Source: Cryobacterium soli
Lineage (GTDB): Bacteria > Actinomycetota > Actinomycetes > Actinomycetales > Microbacteriaceae
NCBI RefSeq assembly: GCF_003611035.1
Contig: NZ_CP030033.1
Location: 3,224,001-3,288,000, forward strand
Direction of reading: 5' to 3'
DNA: 64,000 bases
Of this stretch, positions 9,500 through 17,616 are shown in pieces (the first letter of the stretch is position 1; every line of letters starts with the position of its first letter). The translations under genes were made by a program, and so were the position numbers. Below the pieces are notes generated by a model. That model saw nothing but the letters and a program-made list of their open reading frames with translations, was not told the DNA's origin and did no database searches.

Positions 9500-10644
9500 A
9501 CCGGATCAATGTCATGAAACCGTGGCTCGGGGCCGAGGAGGTGGCCATGGTGACGGCCGTGATCGAATCCGGCTGGGTCGCGCAGGGCCCGCGCGTCGCG
9601 GCGTTTGAGGAGCAATTCGCCCAAGCCATGGCCGTGCCGTTCGCGGTGGCCACCTCGAACTGCACGACCGCGCTGCACCTCGCGCTCGTGGTGGCCGGGA
9701 TCCAACCAGGCGACGATGTCGTCGTTCCGTCGTTCTCCTTCATCGCGACCGCCAACGCCCCCTCCTACGTCGGCGCGAGGGTCGTGTTCGCCGACGTCGA
9801 CCTGAAGACCGGCAACGTGACCGTGGAGACCATCAGATCAGCCCTGACCGGCGCAACGCGCGCCGTCATCGTGGTCGACCAGGGCGGCGTGCCCGTCGAC
9901 CTCGAACCGATCAGGGCGCTGTGCGATCCGCTCGGGATCATCGTGATCGAGGACGCCGCGTGTGCCGCGGGCTCCGTCTATCAGGGCCGACCGGTCGGCG
10001 CCGGTGCCGATCTCACCGCCTGGTCCTTCCATCCCCGCAAGATCCTCACGACAGGCGAGGGAGGAATGCTCACCACTGCACGGGGCGATTGGGCCGAGCG
10101 GGCCAGGAGACTGCGCGAACACGCCATGAACGTTTCGGCGGACGCCCGGCACGCCTCGGTGCTCGCTCCTGCCGAGGAATACCTTGAGATCGGATTCAAT
10201 TACCGCATGACCGACCTTCAGGCGGCCATCGGGATCGTCCAGCTGAGCCGGCTTCCCCAGGCCGTGAGACGGCGCCGCGAGCTCGCGGCGGGGTACCGGT
10301 CCGCCTTGGGCGGAGTGCCGGGACTGCGCGCGATCACCGATCCAGCCTGGGGGCGGACCAACTACCAGTCATTCTGGGTGGAGGTCACCGACGACTACCC
10401 GGTGGACCGGGATGGCCTCCTCGAGCGACTCGCGGGGGCAGACATCTCGGCCCGGCGCGGAATCATGGCCGCCCACCGGCAGCCTGCCTACGCGAACCGC
10501 GACACCGGGGATGCGGCGCTGCCCGTCACGGAGTACCTCACCGATTCCACGCTGATCCTGCCCCTCTACCACGATCTCACCGCGGCCGACCAGGAGCGCA
10601 TCATCGGCGTGCTCCAGCTGGAAGGGGCGCTGCGCCATGACTGA
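9496..10644 (+). CDS. DegT/DnrJ/EryC1-family aminotransferase
   Basis: A 382-residue PLP-dependent sugar aminotransferase. The PLP-binding lysine is Lys182 in FHPRKILTTGEGG, and the aspartate of IEDAACAAGS (151-160) should pair with the pyridine nitrogen; most relatives have Gln where this protein has Cys156. It would transfer an amino group from glutamate to a keto-sugar nucleotide. The ATG overlaps the epimerase stop by four bases (ATGA), and the acyltransferase that follows overlaps its end by eight bases. That order suggests amination followed directly by N-acylation of the same sugar. Specificity cannot be assigned from sequence; PglE-like or ArnB-like activities are both possible. Confidence 0.9.
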   Translation: MNRINVMKPWLGAEEVAMVTAVIESGWVAQGPRVAAFEEQFAQAMAVPFAVATSNCTTALHLALVVAGIQPGDDVVVPSFSFIATANAPSYVGARVVFADVDLKTGNVTVETIRSALTGATRAVIVVDQGGVPVDLEPIRALCDPLGIIVIEDAACAAGSVYQGRPVGAGADLTAWSFHPRKILTTGEGGMLTTARGDWAERARRLREHAMNVSADARHASVLAPAEEYLEIGFNYRMTDLQAAIGIVQLSRLPQAVRRRRELAAGYRSALGGVPGLRAITDPAWGRTNYQSFWVEVTDDYPVDRDGLLERLAGADISARRGIMAAHRQPAYANRDTGDAALPVTEYLTDSTLILPLYHDLTAADQERIIGVLQLEGALRHD

Positions 10645-11281
10645 GCTGATCCTGATCGGGGCGAGCGGACTGGCCAGGGAGGTCCTCGCCCTGCTGCGTT
10701 CGGCGGGAGATCCGCGCACTCTGGCCATCGTCGACGACGCACCGGCTCGCTGGGGCACCCGGCTGGACGGAGTGCCTGTCGTCGGGCCCGTGGCGGACGT
10801 GCAGGATCGCCCCGAGGCGCAGCTGCTCCTGTGCGTGGGCCAGGGGGCGGTCAGGGCCAGGCTCGCCGGTCGGCTGACCGACGCCGGCGTGCTTCCCGAC
10901 CGTTTCCCGGCGGTCGTGCACACGGGTGTGGACGTACCGGCAGGCTGTCGGATCGGTGCGGGGACGATCGTGCTGGCCGGCACGGTGATCACGGCCGACG
11001 TCACGATCGGTTCCCACGTCGTGGTGATGCCGAATGTGACCCTCACTCACGGGAACCGGATCGGGAGTTTCGCCACCCTCTGCGCGGGGGTGTCGCTGGG
11101 TGGAGACGTGAGGATCGGCACCGCGGCCTACCTGGGCATGAATTCGGCCGTGAGGGAGCAGTCGACGGTGGGGGCGGGCGCCGTCATCGGAATGGGGGCG
11201 GTCGTGGTCACCGATGTGCCGGCCCAGGAAACCTGGCTGGGAGTCCCGGCGCGACACCACATGAGGAGGGTCCTGATATGA
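10637..11281 (+). CDS. NeuD/PglD-type sugar O- or N-acyltransferase
   Basis: A 214-residue protein with a short N-terminal Rossmann-like domain (ILIGASGLAREVL, residues 4-16) followed by a left-handed beta-helix of imperfect hexapeptide repeats (about 90-205), ending in the typical VPARHHMRR tail. This is the architecture of NeuD and PglD, which use acetyl-CoA to acylate amino sugars. It starts within the end of the aminotransferase gene and its stop overlaps the next start (ATGA), so it is strongly coupled to both aminotransferases. Acetylation of the amino group installed by the preceding enzyme is the likeliest job; another short acyl donor cannot be excluded. Confidence 0.88.
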   Translation: MTELILIGASGLAREVLALLRSAGDPRTLAIVDDAPARWGTRLDGVPVVGPVADVQDRPEAQLLLCVGQGAVRARLAGRLTDAGVLPDRFPAVVHTGVDVPAGCRIGAGTIVLAGTVITADVTIGSHVVVMPNVTLTHGNRIGSFATLCAGVSLGGDVRIGTAAYLGMNSAVREQSTVGAGAVIGMGAVVVTDVPAQETWLGVPARHHMRRVLI

Positions 11282-12402
11282 GCATCTTCGAAGCATTACC
11301 GACCGTACAGGGCGTCCCCATGCTCGACCTGGGGATCCAGCACCGGCAGATCGCCGATCGCGTCCGGGACGGCTTCGACCGGGTCCTGTCGGGCACTGGC
11401 TTCATCCAGGGCCCCGAGGTGCACCAATTCGAGGACGAGTTCGCTCGCTACTGCGGAGTCGCCCGGGTCATCGGGGTCGGCAACGGCACCGACGCTCTCG
11501 AACTCGCACTGCGTGCTGCCGGCGTCGGCCCGTCAGATGAGGTCATCGTCCCGGCGAATACGTTCGTGGCAACTGCCGAAGCCGTTGTCAGGGCAGGTGC
11601 GACCCTGCGCCTGGTCGACTGCGACGCCAACTTCCTCCTCGACCCGGCGGCGCTGGACCGTGCGGTGACGAGCCGTACCGCGGCCGTCGTGGCCGTGCAC
11701 CTGTACGGGCAGACCGCGCCGGTCGACGACATCCGTGCGGTGGTCGGACCGGACAGGCTGATCGTCGAGGATGCCGCCCAATCCCAGGGTGCGCTCTACC
11801 ACGGGCGCCGGGCGGGCTCACTGGGTGATGTGGCCGGCACCAGCTTCTACCCGGGCAAGAACCTGGGGGCCTACGGAGACGCCGGTGCCGTCATGACCTC
11901 GTCGACGGAGATAGCCGACCGGGTGCGAATGCTCGCCAACCATGGCGGGCGGACCAAGTACGAGCATCTGGTCGTCGGCACCAATTCGAGGCTGGACAGC
12001 CTGCAGGCGGTTGTCCTCTCCGCGAAGCTCGCCTTCCTGGATGAGTGGAATGCGCAGCGGCGGGCCCTGGCGGAGCGTTACGACGCCCTGATCGACGGCC
12101 TGCCCGGGGTGATCCCGCCACGAACGGTGGCCGGTAACGAACACGTCTACCACCAGTACGTGGTCAGGGTGCCCAACCGGGACACGGTTCTCGCCCACTT
12201 GACCGATGCCGGCATCGGTGCGGGGATCCACTACCCGCATCCGCTGCACATGCTGCCGGCTTTCGCCTCCGCCCACTGGCCCGTCGGGAGCTTTCCGGTC
12301 GCTGAGCAGCTTGCCGGGGAGATCCTGTCCCTGCCGATCTACCCCGGCCTGACCGAGGCGCAACAGGACAGCGTTGTGAGCGTGCTCCGGTCATGCCTGT
12401 AG
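11278..12402 (+). CDS. Second DegT/DnrJ/EryC1-family aminotransferase
   Basis: A 374-residue PLP enzyme with Lys194 in FYPGKNLGAYGDAGAVMT and IVEDAAQSQGA (162-172), the standard family signatures. It resembles the QdtB/FdtB/WlbC branch, which makes 3-amino sugars from 3-keto nucleotide sugars, more than the aminotransferase two genes upstream does. With the Gfo/Idh dehydrogenase at 3421 and the hexapeptide acyltransferase at 27294, it would complete a 3-acylamino-sugar route; that link is inferred. The ATG at 11278 overlaps the previous stop, and the flippase gene begins ten bases before this gene ends. Two DegT enzymes in one operon suggest two differently aminated sugars, or one diamino sugar, in the repeat unit. 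Confidence 0.9.
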   Translation: MSIFEALPTVQGVPMLDLGIQHRQIADRVRDGFDRVLSGTGFIQGPEVHQFEDEFARYCGVARVIGVGNGTDALELALRAAGVGPSDEVIVPANTFVATAEAVVRAGATLRLVDCDANFLLDPAALDRAVTSRTAAVVAVHLYGQTAPVDDIRAVVGPDRLIVEDAAQSQGALYHGRRAGSLGDVAGTSFYPGKNLGAYGDAGAVMTSSTEIADRVRMLANHGGRTKYEHLVVGTNSRLDSLQAVVLSAKLAFLDEWNAQRRALAERYDALIDGLPGVIPPRTVAGNEHVYHQYVVRVPNRDTVLAHLTDAGIGAGIHYPHPLHMLPAFASAHWPVGSFPVAEQLAGEILSLPIYPGLTEAQQDSVVSVLRSCL

Positions 12403-13913
12403 GACCGGCCGCCAGGTCGACTCTCGAGGACAGGGTGCGCAGCGGCGCCCTCTGGGCCGCGGCGAGCACGGTCGGACTGCGGTTCGCGAACATCGCGATC
12501 ATGGCTTTTGTGGCGCGTATCGTGGCGCCGGAGGCCTTCGGCGTTTTCGCGCTCGCGATGGTCGTGCAGGGAGTCGTCGTGAGCCTCGCCGAGCTGGGGG
12601 TGTCGTCGGCGATCCTGCGCTCCGATCTGGATCCTGACACCATCGCGCCCACCATCGCGACCCTGTCGATTGTGACGAGTGCCGGTCTGGCCGCCCTGAT
12701 GGTGATCTTCGCCGAGCCGTTGGCGGCTCTCCTGGGATCTGTGGATGCGGCCGGACCGTTGCGGGTCATGGCCGTCTCGGTCGCTCTGGTCGGCCCGTTC
12801 GCGGTGCCGTCCGCTCAGATCCAACGGGAATTCCGGCAGGACGTCGTCTTCAGGGCAGCGGCGATCGCATTCATCCCCAGCAGTCTCGTACTGGTCGGCC
12901 TCGCGCTGGTTGGTGACGGGGCAATCGCGTTCGCCTGGTCCAGGGTGGCGGCGCAGCTCGTGAGCGGGATCATTCTCAGCGTGACCGTGAAGAAGCGCTA
13001 CTGGCCGGGATTCCGCCCCGATCAACTCCGGATGCTGATCGCCTTCGGCCTCCCGCTCGCCCTTGCCAACCTGCTGAGCCAGGTGCTGCTCAACGTCGAC
13101 TACGTCTTCGTCGGCCGGAACCTGGGGGTGACCGAGACCGGGCTCTATGCTCTGGCCTTCACTATTTGCGCGTGGTCGACCGCCGTGATCGGGTCGGTGC
13201 TGAACGGCATCGTCCAGCCGGCCTTCTCCAAAGTTCGGCACGAACAGGGCGACCTGGCGGATGCCCTCTACCGGGCGACCCAGACAGTGGCACTTGTCGC
13301 CGTGATGATCGGAGCACTCACCCTCGCCCTTGCCGAGCCCTTGATCACCACGGTGTACGGCAGCCAATGGTCTGCTGCCGCCCCCGCACTGGTGGTGTTG
13401 AGCGGATACGGGATCATCTTCGTGATCTGCCTGCTCTTCGCCAACATCATCATCTCCACCGGTCGAACTGCCGCGTTGTTCCTGGTGCAGGTGGTGGCGC
13501 TCGCCGCGCTCCTCCCGGCTATGGCCGCCGGAGTCCAGTGGGGTGGGCTCGTCGGCGTCGGACTCTCGCACATCGTCGTCACGGCCGGGATCACCTTTCC
13601 GCTGTATCTGCTCCTGATCCGCAGGAGCATCGCCCGCGCACCCGGCGTCGTCTTCCGCGCACTGGCGTGGCCGGGACTGGCCGGTGGTGTCGCGGCGGCC
13701 TCGGCGTGGTCGGTGGCATTGACCGTGCCGACCGCGCCGCTGAAGCTACTGATCGGCGGCTGCGTCGGCGCCCTGGTCTACCTCGTCCTGACCGCGCCCC
13801 TGGTCGTCCGGCTGCTCCCGCCCGCCCTCGCCCGGCTGCGCCTCGTTTCAGGGGCGGCGACCCAGCTGGTGCGTCCGGCCGCGTGGGCACAGCGTCGCTG
13901 GGGCAGGGTCTGA
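12393..13913 (+). CDS. Polysaccharide flippase (Wzx-like, MOP superfamily)
   Basis: A 506-residue, strongly hydrophobic protein with about 12 or more membrane helices. It starts SGALWAAASTVGLRFANIAIMAFVARIVAPEAFGVFALAM..., a typical opening for PST-type oligosaccharide transporters in the MATE-like superfamily. It should flip the undecaprenyl-linked repeat unit from the cytoplasmic to the outer face of the membrane, where the O-antigen-polymerase-like protein at 21867 could join units. The gene overlaps the aminotransferase by ten bases and is followed after one base by a glycosyltransferase. The last 35 or so residues are basic and cytoplasmic by the positive-inside rule. Confidence 0.9.
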   Translation: MPVGPAARSTLEDRVRSGALWAAASTVGLRFANIAIMAFVARIVAPEAFGVFALAMVVQGVVVSLAELGVSSAILRSDLDPDTIAPTIATLSIVTSAGLAALMVIFAEPLAALLGSVDAAGPLRVMAVSVALVGPFAVPSAQIQREFRQDVVFRAAAIAFIPSSLVLVGLALVGDGAIAFAWSRVAAQLVSGIILSVTVKKRYWPGFRPDQLRMLIAFGLPLALANLLSQVLLNVDYVFVGRNLGVTETGLYALAFTICAWSTAVIGSVLNGIVQPAFSKVRHEQGDLADALYRATQTVALVAVMIGALTLALAEPLITTVYGSQWSAAAPALVVLSGYGIIFVICLLFANIIISTGRTAALFLVQVVALAALLPAMAAGVQWGGLVGVGLSHIVVTAGITFPLYLLLIRRSIARAPGVVFRALAWPGLAGGVAAASAWSVALTVPTAPLKLLIGGCVGALVYLVLTAPLVVRLLPPALARLRLVSGAATQLVRPAAWAQRRWGRV

Positions 13914-13914
13914 C

Positions 13915-15150
13915 ATGCCCGCCGGAGTGCACCGGCGCGTCCTGGTCCAGGTGATCGGCTTCACCCTGGGAGGACTCCAGGCCAATGCCGTCGACCTGGC
14001 CTGGGCCGGCAGGGAGCACGGCTACGAGTCCGTCCTGATCGCCCCACGCGACACCATGCCCACCGGGCCGTCCCTGCAGGAGGTCGCTGAGGAGCGGGGC
14101 GTCCGGCTGGTGCCGTACGACCGCCCGACGTCGATCCTGGATGGTGCCAGAACGCTCTCTAGGCTGGCGCGCGAACACGGTGCGGACATCGTGCACACCT
14201 ACAGCGGATGGTCCTATCGGGCCGCGTTCTGGGGGCCGTGCCTGGGAGGACGGCGGCCGTTGGTCATGACCAACTACGAGATGGCGGCCATGCCGGGCAC
14301 GTACCGAGCGGCGAATCTGATCGTCGGAACGGGGTACCTGAGGGATGAACTCGCCGGGAGCCAACGAAGGGTGGACCTGATCAGTCCTCCGGTCGATCTC
14401 GACCGGGACAACAGGCGTGCAGTCGACGGGACCGCGTTCATCGCCGAGTGGGGCCTGGACCCACTGCACACCCGGGCTGTGGTGGTGAGCAGGCTCGACG
14501 AAGAGATGAAGGCGAAGAGCGTGGAGGTGATGATCAGAGCGGTCGAGCGCCTCAACCAGCCCGCGCTGGACCTGATCGTTGTCGGTGACGGGAACGCCGG
14601 GGAGCGCCTCCGGCTGGTGGGCCAGGCGGTGAACTCGGCAGTGGGGCGTACTGTGGTGACCTTCACCGGGTCGATGGCCGACCCCAGACCGGCCTACGCC
14701 AGCGCGGATATCGTGTTGGGGATGGGGAGTTCGGCGGCCAGGGGACTCGCGTTCGGTAAACCCCTGGTCGTGGTGGGGGAGCGAGGGCGCGGCGAAGCGT
14801 TCGGCCCGGGAACGGCTGCCGGACTCTTCCGCAGCAGTTTCTGGAGTGACGACGCCCCGGTGGACCCCGTCGCTGACCTGGCCAGCCTGCTCGAGGCGAT
14901 GCTCGACCGTCGCTCCGGATGGGTTGGCCTGGGAGAATTCGGACGGCGCTTTGCCGAGGAGAATTTCGGCCTCACTGCCATGGCCGCCAGGCTGGCCGCG
15001 GTCTATCGGGATGCCGAGGCGAGCTATGGTCTTCGGGCCTGGTGGTCAGAGCGGGACCTGGAAGTGGCGGCGGCGCTCCGGCACCTGCCCTCACACGGTG
15101 GAACTCGCAGGGCCGGCACGCGAGTGCGTGACCGCGTGGACCTGGCATGA
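13915..15150 (+). CDS. Glycosyltransferase family 4 protein
   Basis: A 411-residue GT-B-fold enzyme. The acceptor half begins RRVLVQVIGFTLGGLQANAVDLAWAGREHGYE, with the glycine loop typical of GT4. The donor half has VVVSRLDEEMKAKSVEVMIRAV and a phosphate-binding region ending in SSAARGLAFGKPLVVV. The usual E-x7-E pair is not obvious; SSAARG replaces the common PSxxEG, so activity could differ. It is separated by one base from the flippase stop and overlaps the next glycosyltransferase by four bases. It most likely adds one sugar to the growing lipid-linked repeat; substrate is unknown. Confidence 0.82.
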   Translation: MPAGVHRRVLVQVIGFTLGGLQANAVDLAWAGREHGYESVLIAPRDTMPTGPSLQEVAEERGVRLVPYDRPTSILDGARTLSRLAREHGADIVHTYSGWSYRAAFWGPCLGGRRPLVMTNYEMAAMPGTYRAANLIVGTGYLRDELAGSQRRVDLISPPVDLDRDNRRAVDGTAFIAEWGLDPLHTRAVVVSRLDEEMKAKSVEVMIRAVERLNQPALDLIVVGDGNAGERLRLVGQAVNSAVGRTVVTFTGSMADPRPAYASADIVLGMGSSAARGLAFGKPLVVVGERGRGEAFGPGTAAGLFRSSFWSDDAPVDPVADLASLLEAMLDRRSGWVGLGEFGRRFAEENFGLTAMAARLAAVYRDAEASYGLRAWWSERDLEVAAALRHLPSHGGTRRAGTRVRDRVDLA

Positions 15151-16319
15151 GAATCGCTGTGCTGAACCCGCAGCCAGACCCGCTTTCGTCGAAGAACTGG
15201 TCGGGTACCCCGCGCGGAATCGCGGACGGTCTGGCGGGCCGTGGTGTCGAGGTCGTTCCCATTGGAACGAAACTTCCCCAGGGCCTTCACCAGCTGGTTG
15301 CTGTGGCATCGCGTATCGGTGGTCAGCGGGGAGCCGTGGCCGACCGCACCCCCGTCAGGCAGCGGTCACGGACCTGGGCACTCCGGCGTCACCTTGATGG
15401 AGCGGGCCCGCTGGACGCGATCGTGGCTATGGGCCAGGAGACCTTCGACCTGGCCCGGTTGCGCCGCCCGGGAGTCCCGATCCTCACCTACGACGACACG
15501 ACCCTGCGCCAGATGTGGCAGCACCCCGACTCCGACATCCGTTCGGCCGGCTTTCCGGAGCGGGCCGTCGACCTGTGGTGTGCTCGGCAGCAGGCCTCCA
15601 GTCGTGCTGCTGACCTGTGCTGTGTGAGCACGGAGTGGGCGGCCGGTTCCTTCATCACCGACTACGGCCTCGCGCCGGAACGGGTGCGGGTCGTCGGCAT
15701 CGGTCATCGTCCCCGTGCCAGGGATACGACACAAGCGCGGGACTGGGACACGCCGCGGTTTCTGTTCGTCGGCGTGGACTGGCGGCGCAAGAACGGCGAC
15801 GCCGTGGTGCGGGCCTTCCGCAGGGTGCGACAGACGCACCCCGGAGCGACGTTGGACCTTGTGGGCAATCATCCCCGCGTGGACGAGCCAGGCGTGCGCG
15901 GCCACGGCTTCCTGGCCAGGGAGAACGCGCACTCCCAGGCCCGGCTCGATGCGCTGTTCGCCCGGGCGACAGCATTCGTGCTGCCGAGCCGGTTCGACCC
16001 GGCCGGCATCGCGTACCTGGAAGCAGCCTCGGCCGGTCTCGCGGTGATCGGGACGTCACAGGGCGGCGCCTCCGAGTTGCTCGGGACGGCTGCGATCACC
16101 GTGCATCCCGACGACGACAGCGCGCTGGCCGCAGCCCTGGAACGGATCAGCAGTCCCGCTGAGGCACAGTCCCTGGGTCAACGCGCGGCCGCCATAGCCG
16201 CGCGTTCCCGTTGGGTAGATGTTGCCGACCGGATACTGGCGGCCATCGACCGCTCGCCCGTGCGGATGCGACCGGACCTGACCGGCAGCCCCATGACCGA
16301 GGAGGAGACATCGTGGTGA
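15147..16319 (+). CDS. Glycosyltransferase (GT4-like)
   Basis: A 390-residue putative glycosyltransferase. The N-terminal half (MRIAVLNPQPDPLSSKNWSGTPRGIADGLAGRG) binds the acceptor. The C-terminal half carries RFLFVGVDWRRKNGDAVVRAFRRV and the GT4 donor-site segment LPSRFDPAGIAYLEAASAGLAVIGT, in which Asp and Glu stand at the spacing of the E-x7-E motif. The ATG overlaps the stop of the preceding glycosyltransferase (ATGA), and its own stop overlaps the start of the next (GTGA). It would act at the inner face of the membrane on the lipid-linked oligosaccharide. No specificity can be given. Confidence 0.82.
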   Translation: MRIAVLNPQPDPLSSKNWSGTPRGIADGLAGRGVEVVPIGTKLPQGLHQLVAVASRIGGQRGAVADRTPVRQRSRTWALRRHLDGAGPLDAIVAMGQETFDLARLRRPGVPILTYDDTTLRQMWQHPDSDIRSAGFPERAVDLWCARQQASSRAADLCCVSTEWAAGSFITDYGLAPERVRVVGIGHRPRARDTTQARDWDTPRFLFVGVDWRRKNGDAVVRAFRRVRQTHPGATLDLVGNHPRVDEPGVRGHGFLARENAHSQARLDALFARATAFVLPSRFDPAGIAYLEAASAGLAVIGTSQGGASELLGTAAITVHPDDDSALAAALERISSPAEAQSLGQRAAAIAARSRWVDVADRILAAIDRSPVRMRPDLTGSPMTEEETSW

Positions 16320-17560
16320 AGACCAGGCCAGGCGTCATCGAACTATTCGAACGCACCCGGCGTGCCGGAATCGCCGACACCGGCCGGCGAGCATTGCGGA
16401 GACTCTCCGAACGGATGGATGTGGAGTCGCTCGACTTCCCCCTCCTGACCGAGGACATCGCTGACTCGGCCCGGATGCGCGCTCGCGCGGGCATCGAGGG
16501 GCACAGGGGAGCGGGGCCGCTGACGGTCGGCTGGGTGTGCACCCCGCCGAAGCCCGGGTCGGGCGGCCACACCACGCTGTTCCGCATGGTGGAGGCGTTG
16601 GAAGCAGCGGGGCACCGGTGCGTGATCTTCCTCTACGACCGCCACGGCGGCGACCTGACCCGGCACGCCGCTGTGGTCCGTGAGTACTGGCCGGCGATGA
16701 AGGCGGAGATCAGGGATGCCACCATGGGGCTGGCCGGGGCGGACGCCTACGTGGCCAGTTCCTGGGAGAGTGCGCACGTCGTCGCCGCCAGGGCGACCGG
16801 CCAGGCGGCGCTGTTGTACTTCATCCAGGACTACGAGCCCTTCTTCCACCCGCACGGCACCCTCTATGCGCTCGCGGAGGACAGCTACAGGTTCGGCTTC
16901 CGCAACATCGCCCTCGGGGAACTGGTCTCGCGCCATCTCACTGCCGCCGGTGTCGAGCACGCGGTGGCGCCGTTCGGCTGCGATACCGATGTGTACCACC
17001 TGCTCGGCGGCGCGGCGCCGCGCTCCGGGGTGGTCTACTACACCAAACCGGGCTCGGACCGGCGAGGGTACCTCCTGGGCCGGCTGGCGCTTGAGGAATT
17101 CCACAGTCGCCACCCGGAGGTGCCCGTGCATCTCTACGGGGACGCGGTCGACGACTGGACCATTCCCGTGGTGCAGCACCATCGATTGTCACCGACCGAG
17201 TTGAACCGCCTGTACAACCGGACACTCGCCGGCCTGGCGATCTCGTTCACCAACATCACGCTCGTGGCGGAGGAGATGCTCGCAGCCGGGGCGCTGCCCG
17301 TCGTGACCGAGGTGCCGTATGCGCGGGACGTGCTGCCGAACCCGAACGTAGTCTGGTCGCCGTCCACCCCCGGGGCTCTGGCTGATGCCCTGAGCCGTGC
17401 CGTGGAGCAGTCGGCGGACGTCGGGTCCCGCGCGCTCATCGCCGGCTCCGTGCGTCAAGGGTGGGGGGCCGCGCAAGCCGTCGTCGCCTCGGAGATCGCC
17501 GCCGCCGTCATGGGCCGGTCTGCGGACTCCGCGATGCTGCCCGCACCCGGGCAGTCATGA
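16316..17560 (+). CDS. WsaF-like rhamnosyltransferase-family glycosyltransferase
   Basis: A 414-residue enzyme resembling the WsaF rhamnosyltransferase family. After an N-terminal helical stretch come VGWVCTPPKPGSGGHTTLFRMVEAL, QDYEPFFHPHGTLYALAEDSYRFGF and FGCDTDVYH, followed by YTKPGSDRRGYLLG at the start of the donor half and SFTNITLVAEEMLAAGALPVVTE near the end. The family forms rhamnan linkages in S-layer glycans, but donor choice here is not proven. GTG at 16316 overlaps the previous stop; GTG at 16313 is equally in frame, and a GGAGGAG ribosome-binding sequence at 16301-16307 serves either. This is the last gene of the rightward operon, and a strong hairpin begins at its stop codon. 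Confidence 0.82.
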   Translation: MKTRPGVIELFERTRRAGIADTGRRALRRLSERMDVESLDFPLLTEDIADSARMRARAGIEGHRGAGPLTVGWVCTPPKPGSGGHTTLFRMVEALEAAGHRCVIFLYDRHGGDLTRHAAVVREYWPAMKAEIRDATMGLAGADAYVASSWESAHVVAARATGQAALLYFIQDYEPFFHPHGTLYALAEDSYRFGFRNIALGELVSRHLTAAGVEHAVAPFGCDTDVYHLLGGAAPRSGVVYYTKPGSDRRGYLLGRLALEEFHSRHPEVPVHLYGDAVDDWTIPVVQHHRLSPTELNRLYNRTLAGLAISFTNITLVAEEMLAAGALPVVTEVPYARDVLPNPNVVWSPSTPGALADALSRAVEQSADVGSRALIAGSVRQGWGAAQAVVASEIAAAVMGRSADSAMLPAPGQS

Positions 17561-17600
17561 CAGGTCCCGGCCGTCTGGGAAGACGGCCGGGACCTGTCAT
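17557..17600. terminator. Perfect 20-bp bidirectional terminator hairpin
   Basis: The left arm (17557-17576) and right arm (17581-17600) are exact reverse complements over 20 bases, with a GGGA loop. The hairpin lies between two convergent genes and overlaps the stop codon of the rightward operon. There is no T-run on either side, as is common in high-GC actinobacteria. It should end transcription from both directions. Confidence 0.88.
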
Positions 17601-17616
17601 GCGGAGTGCACGTGAG

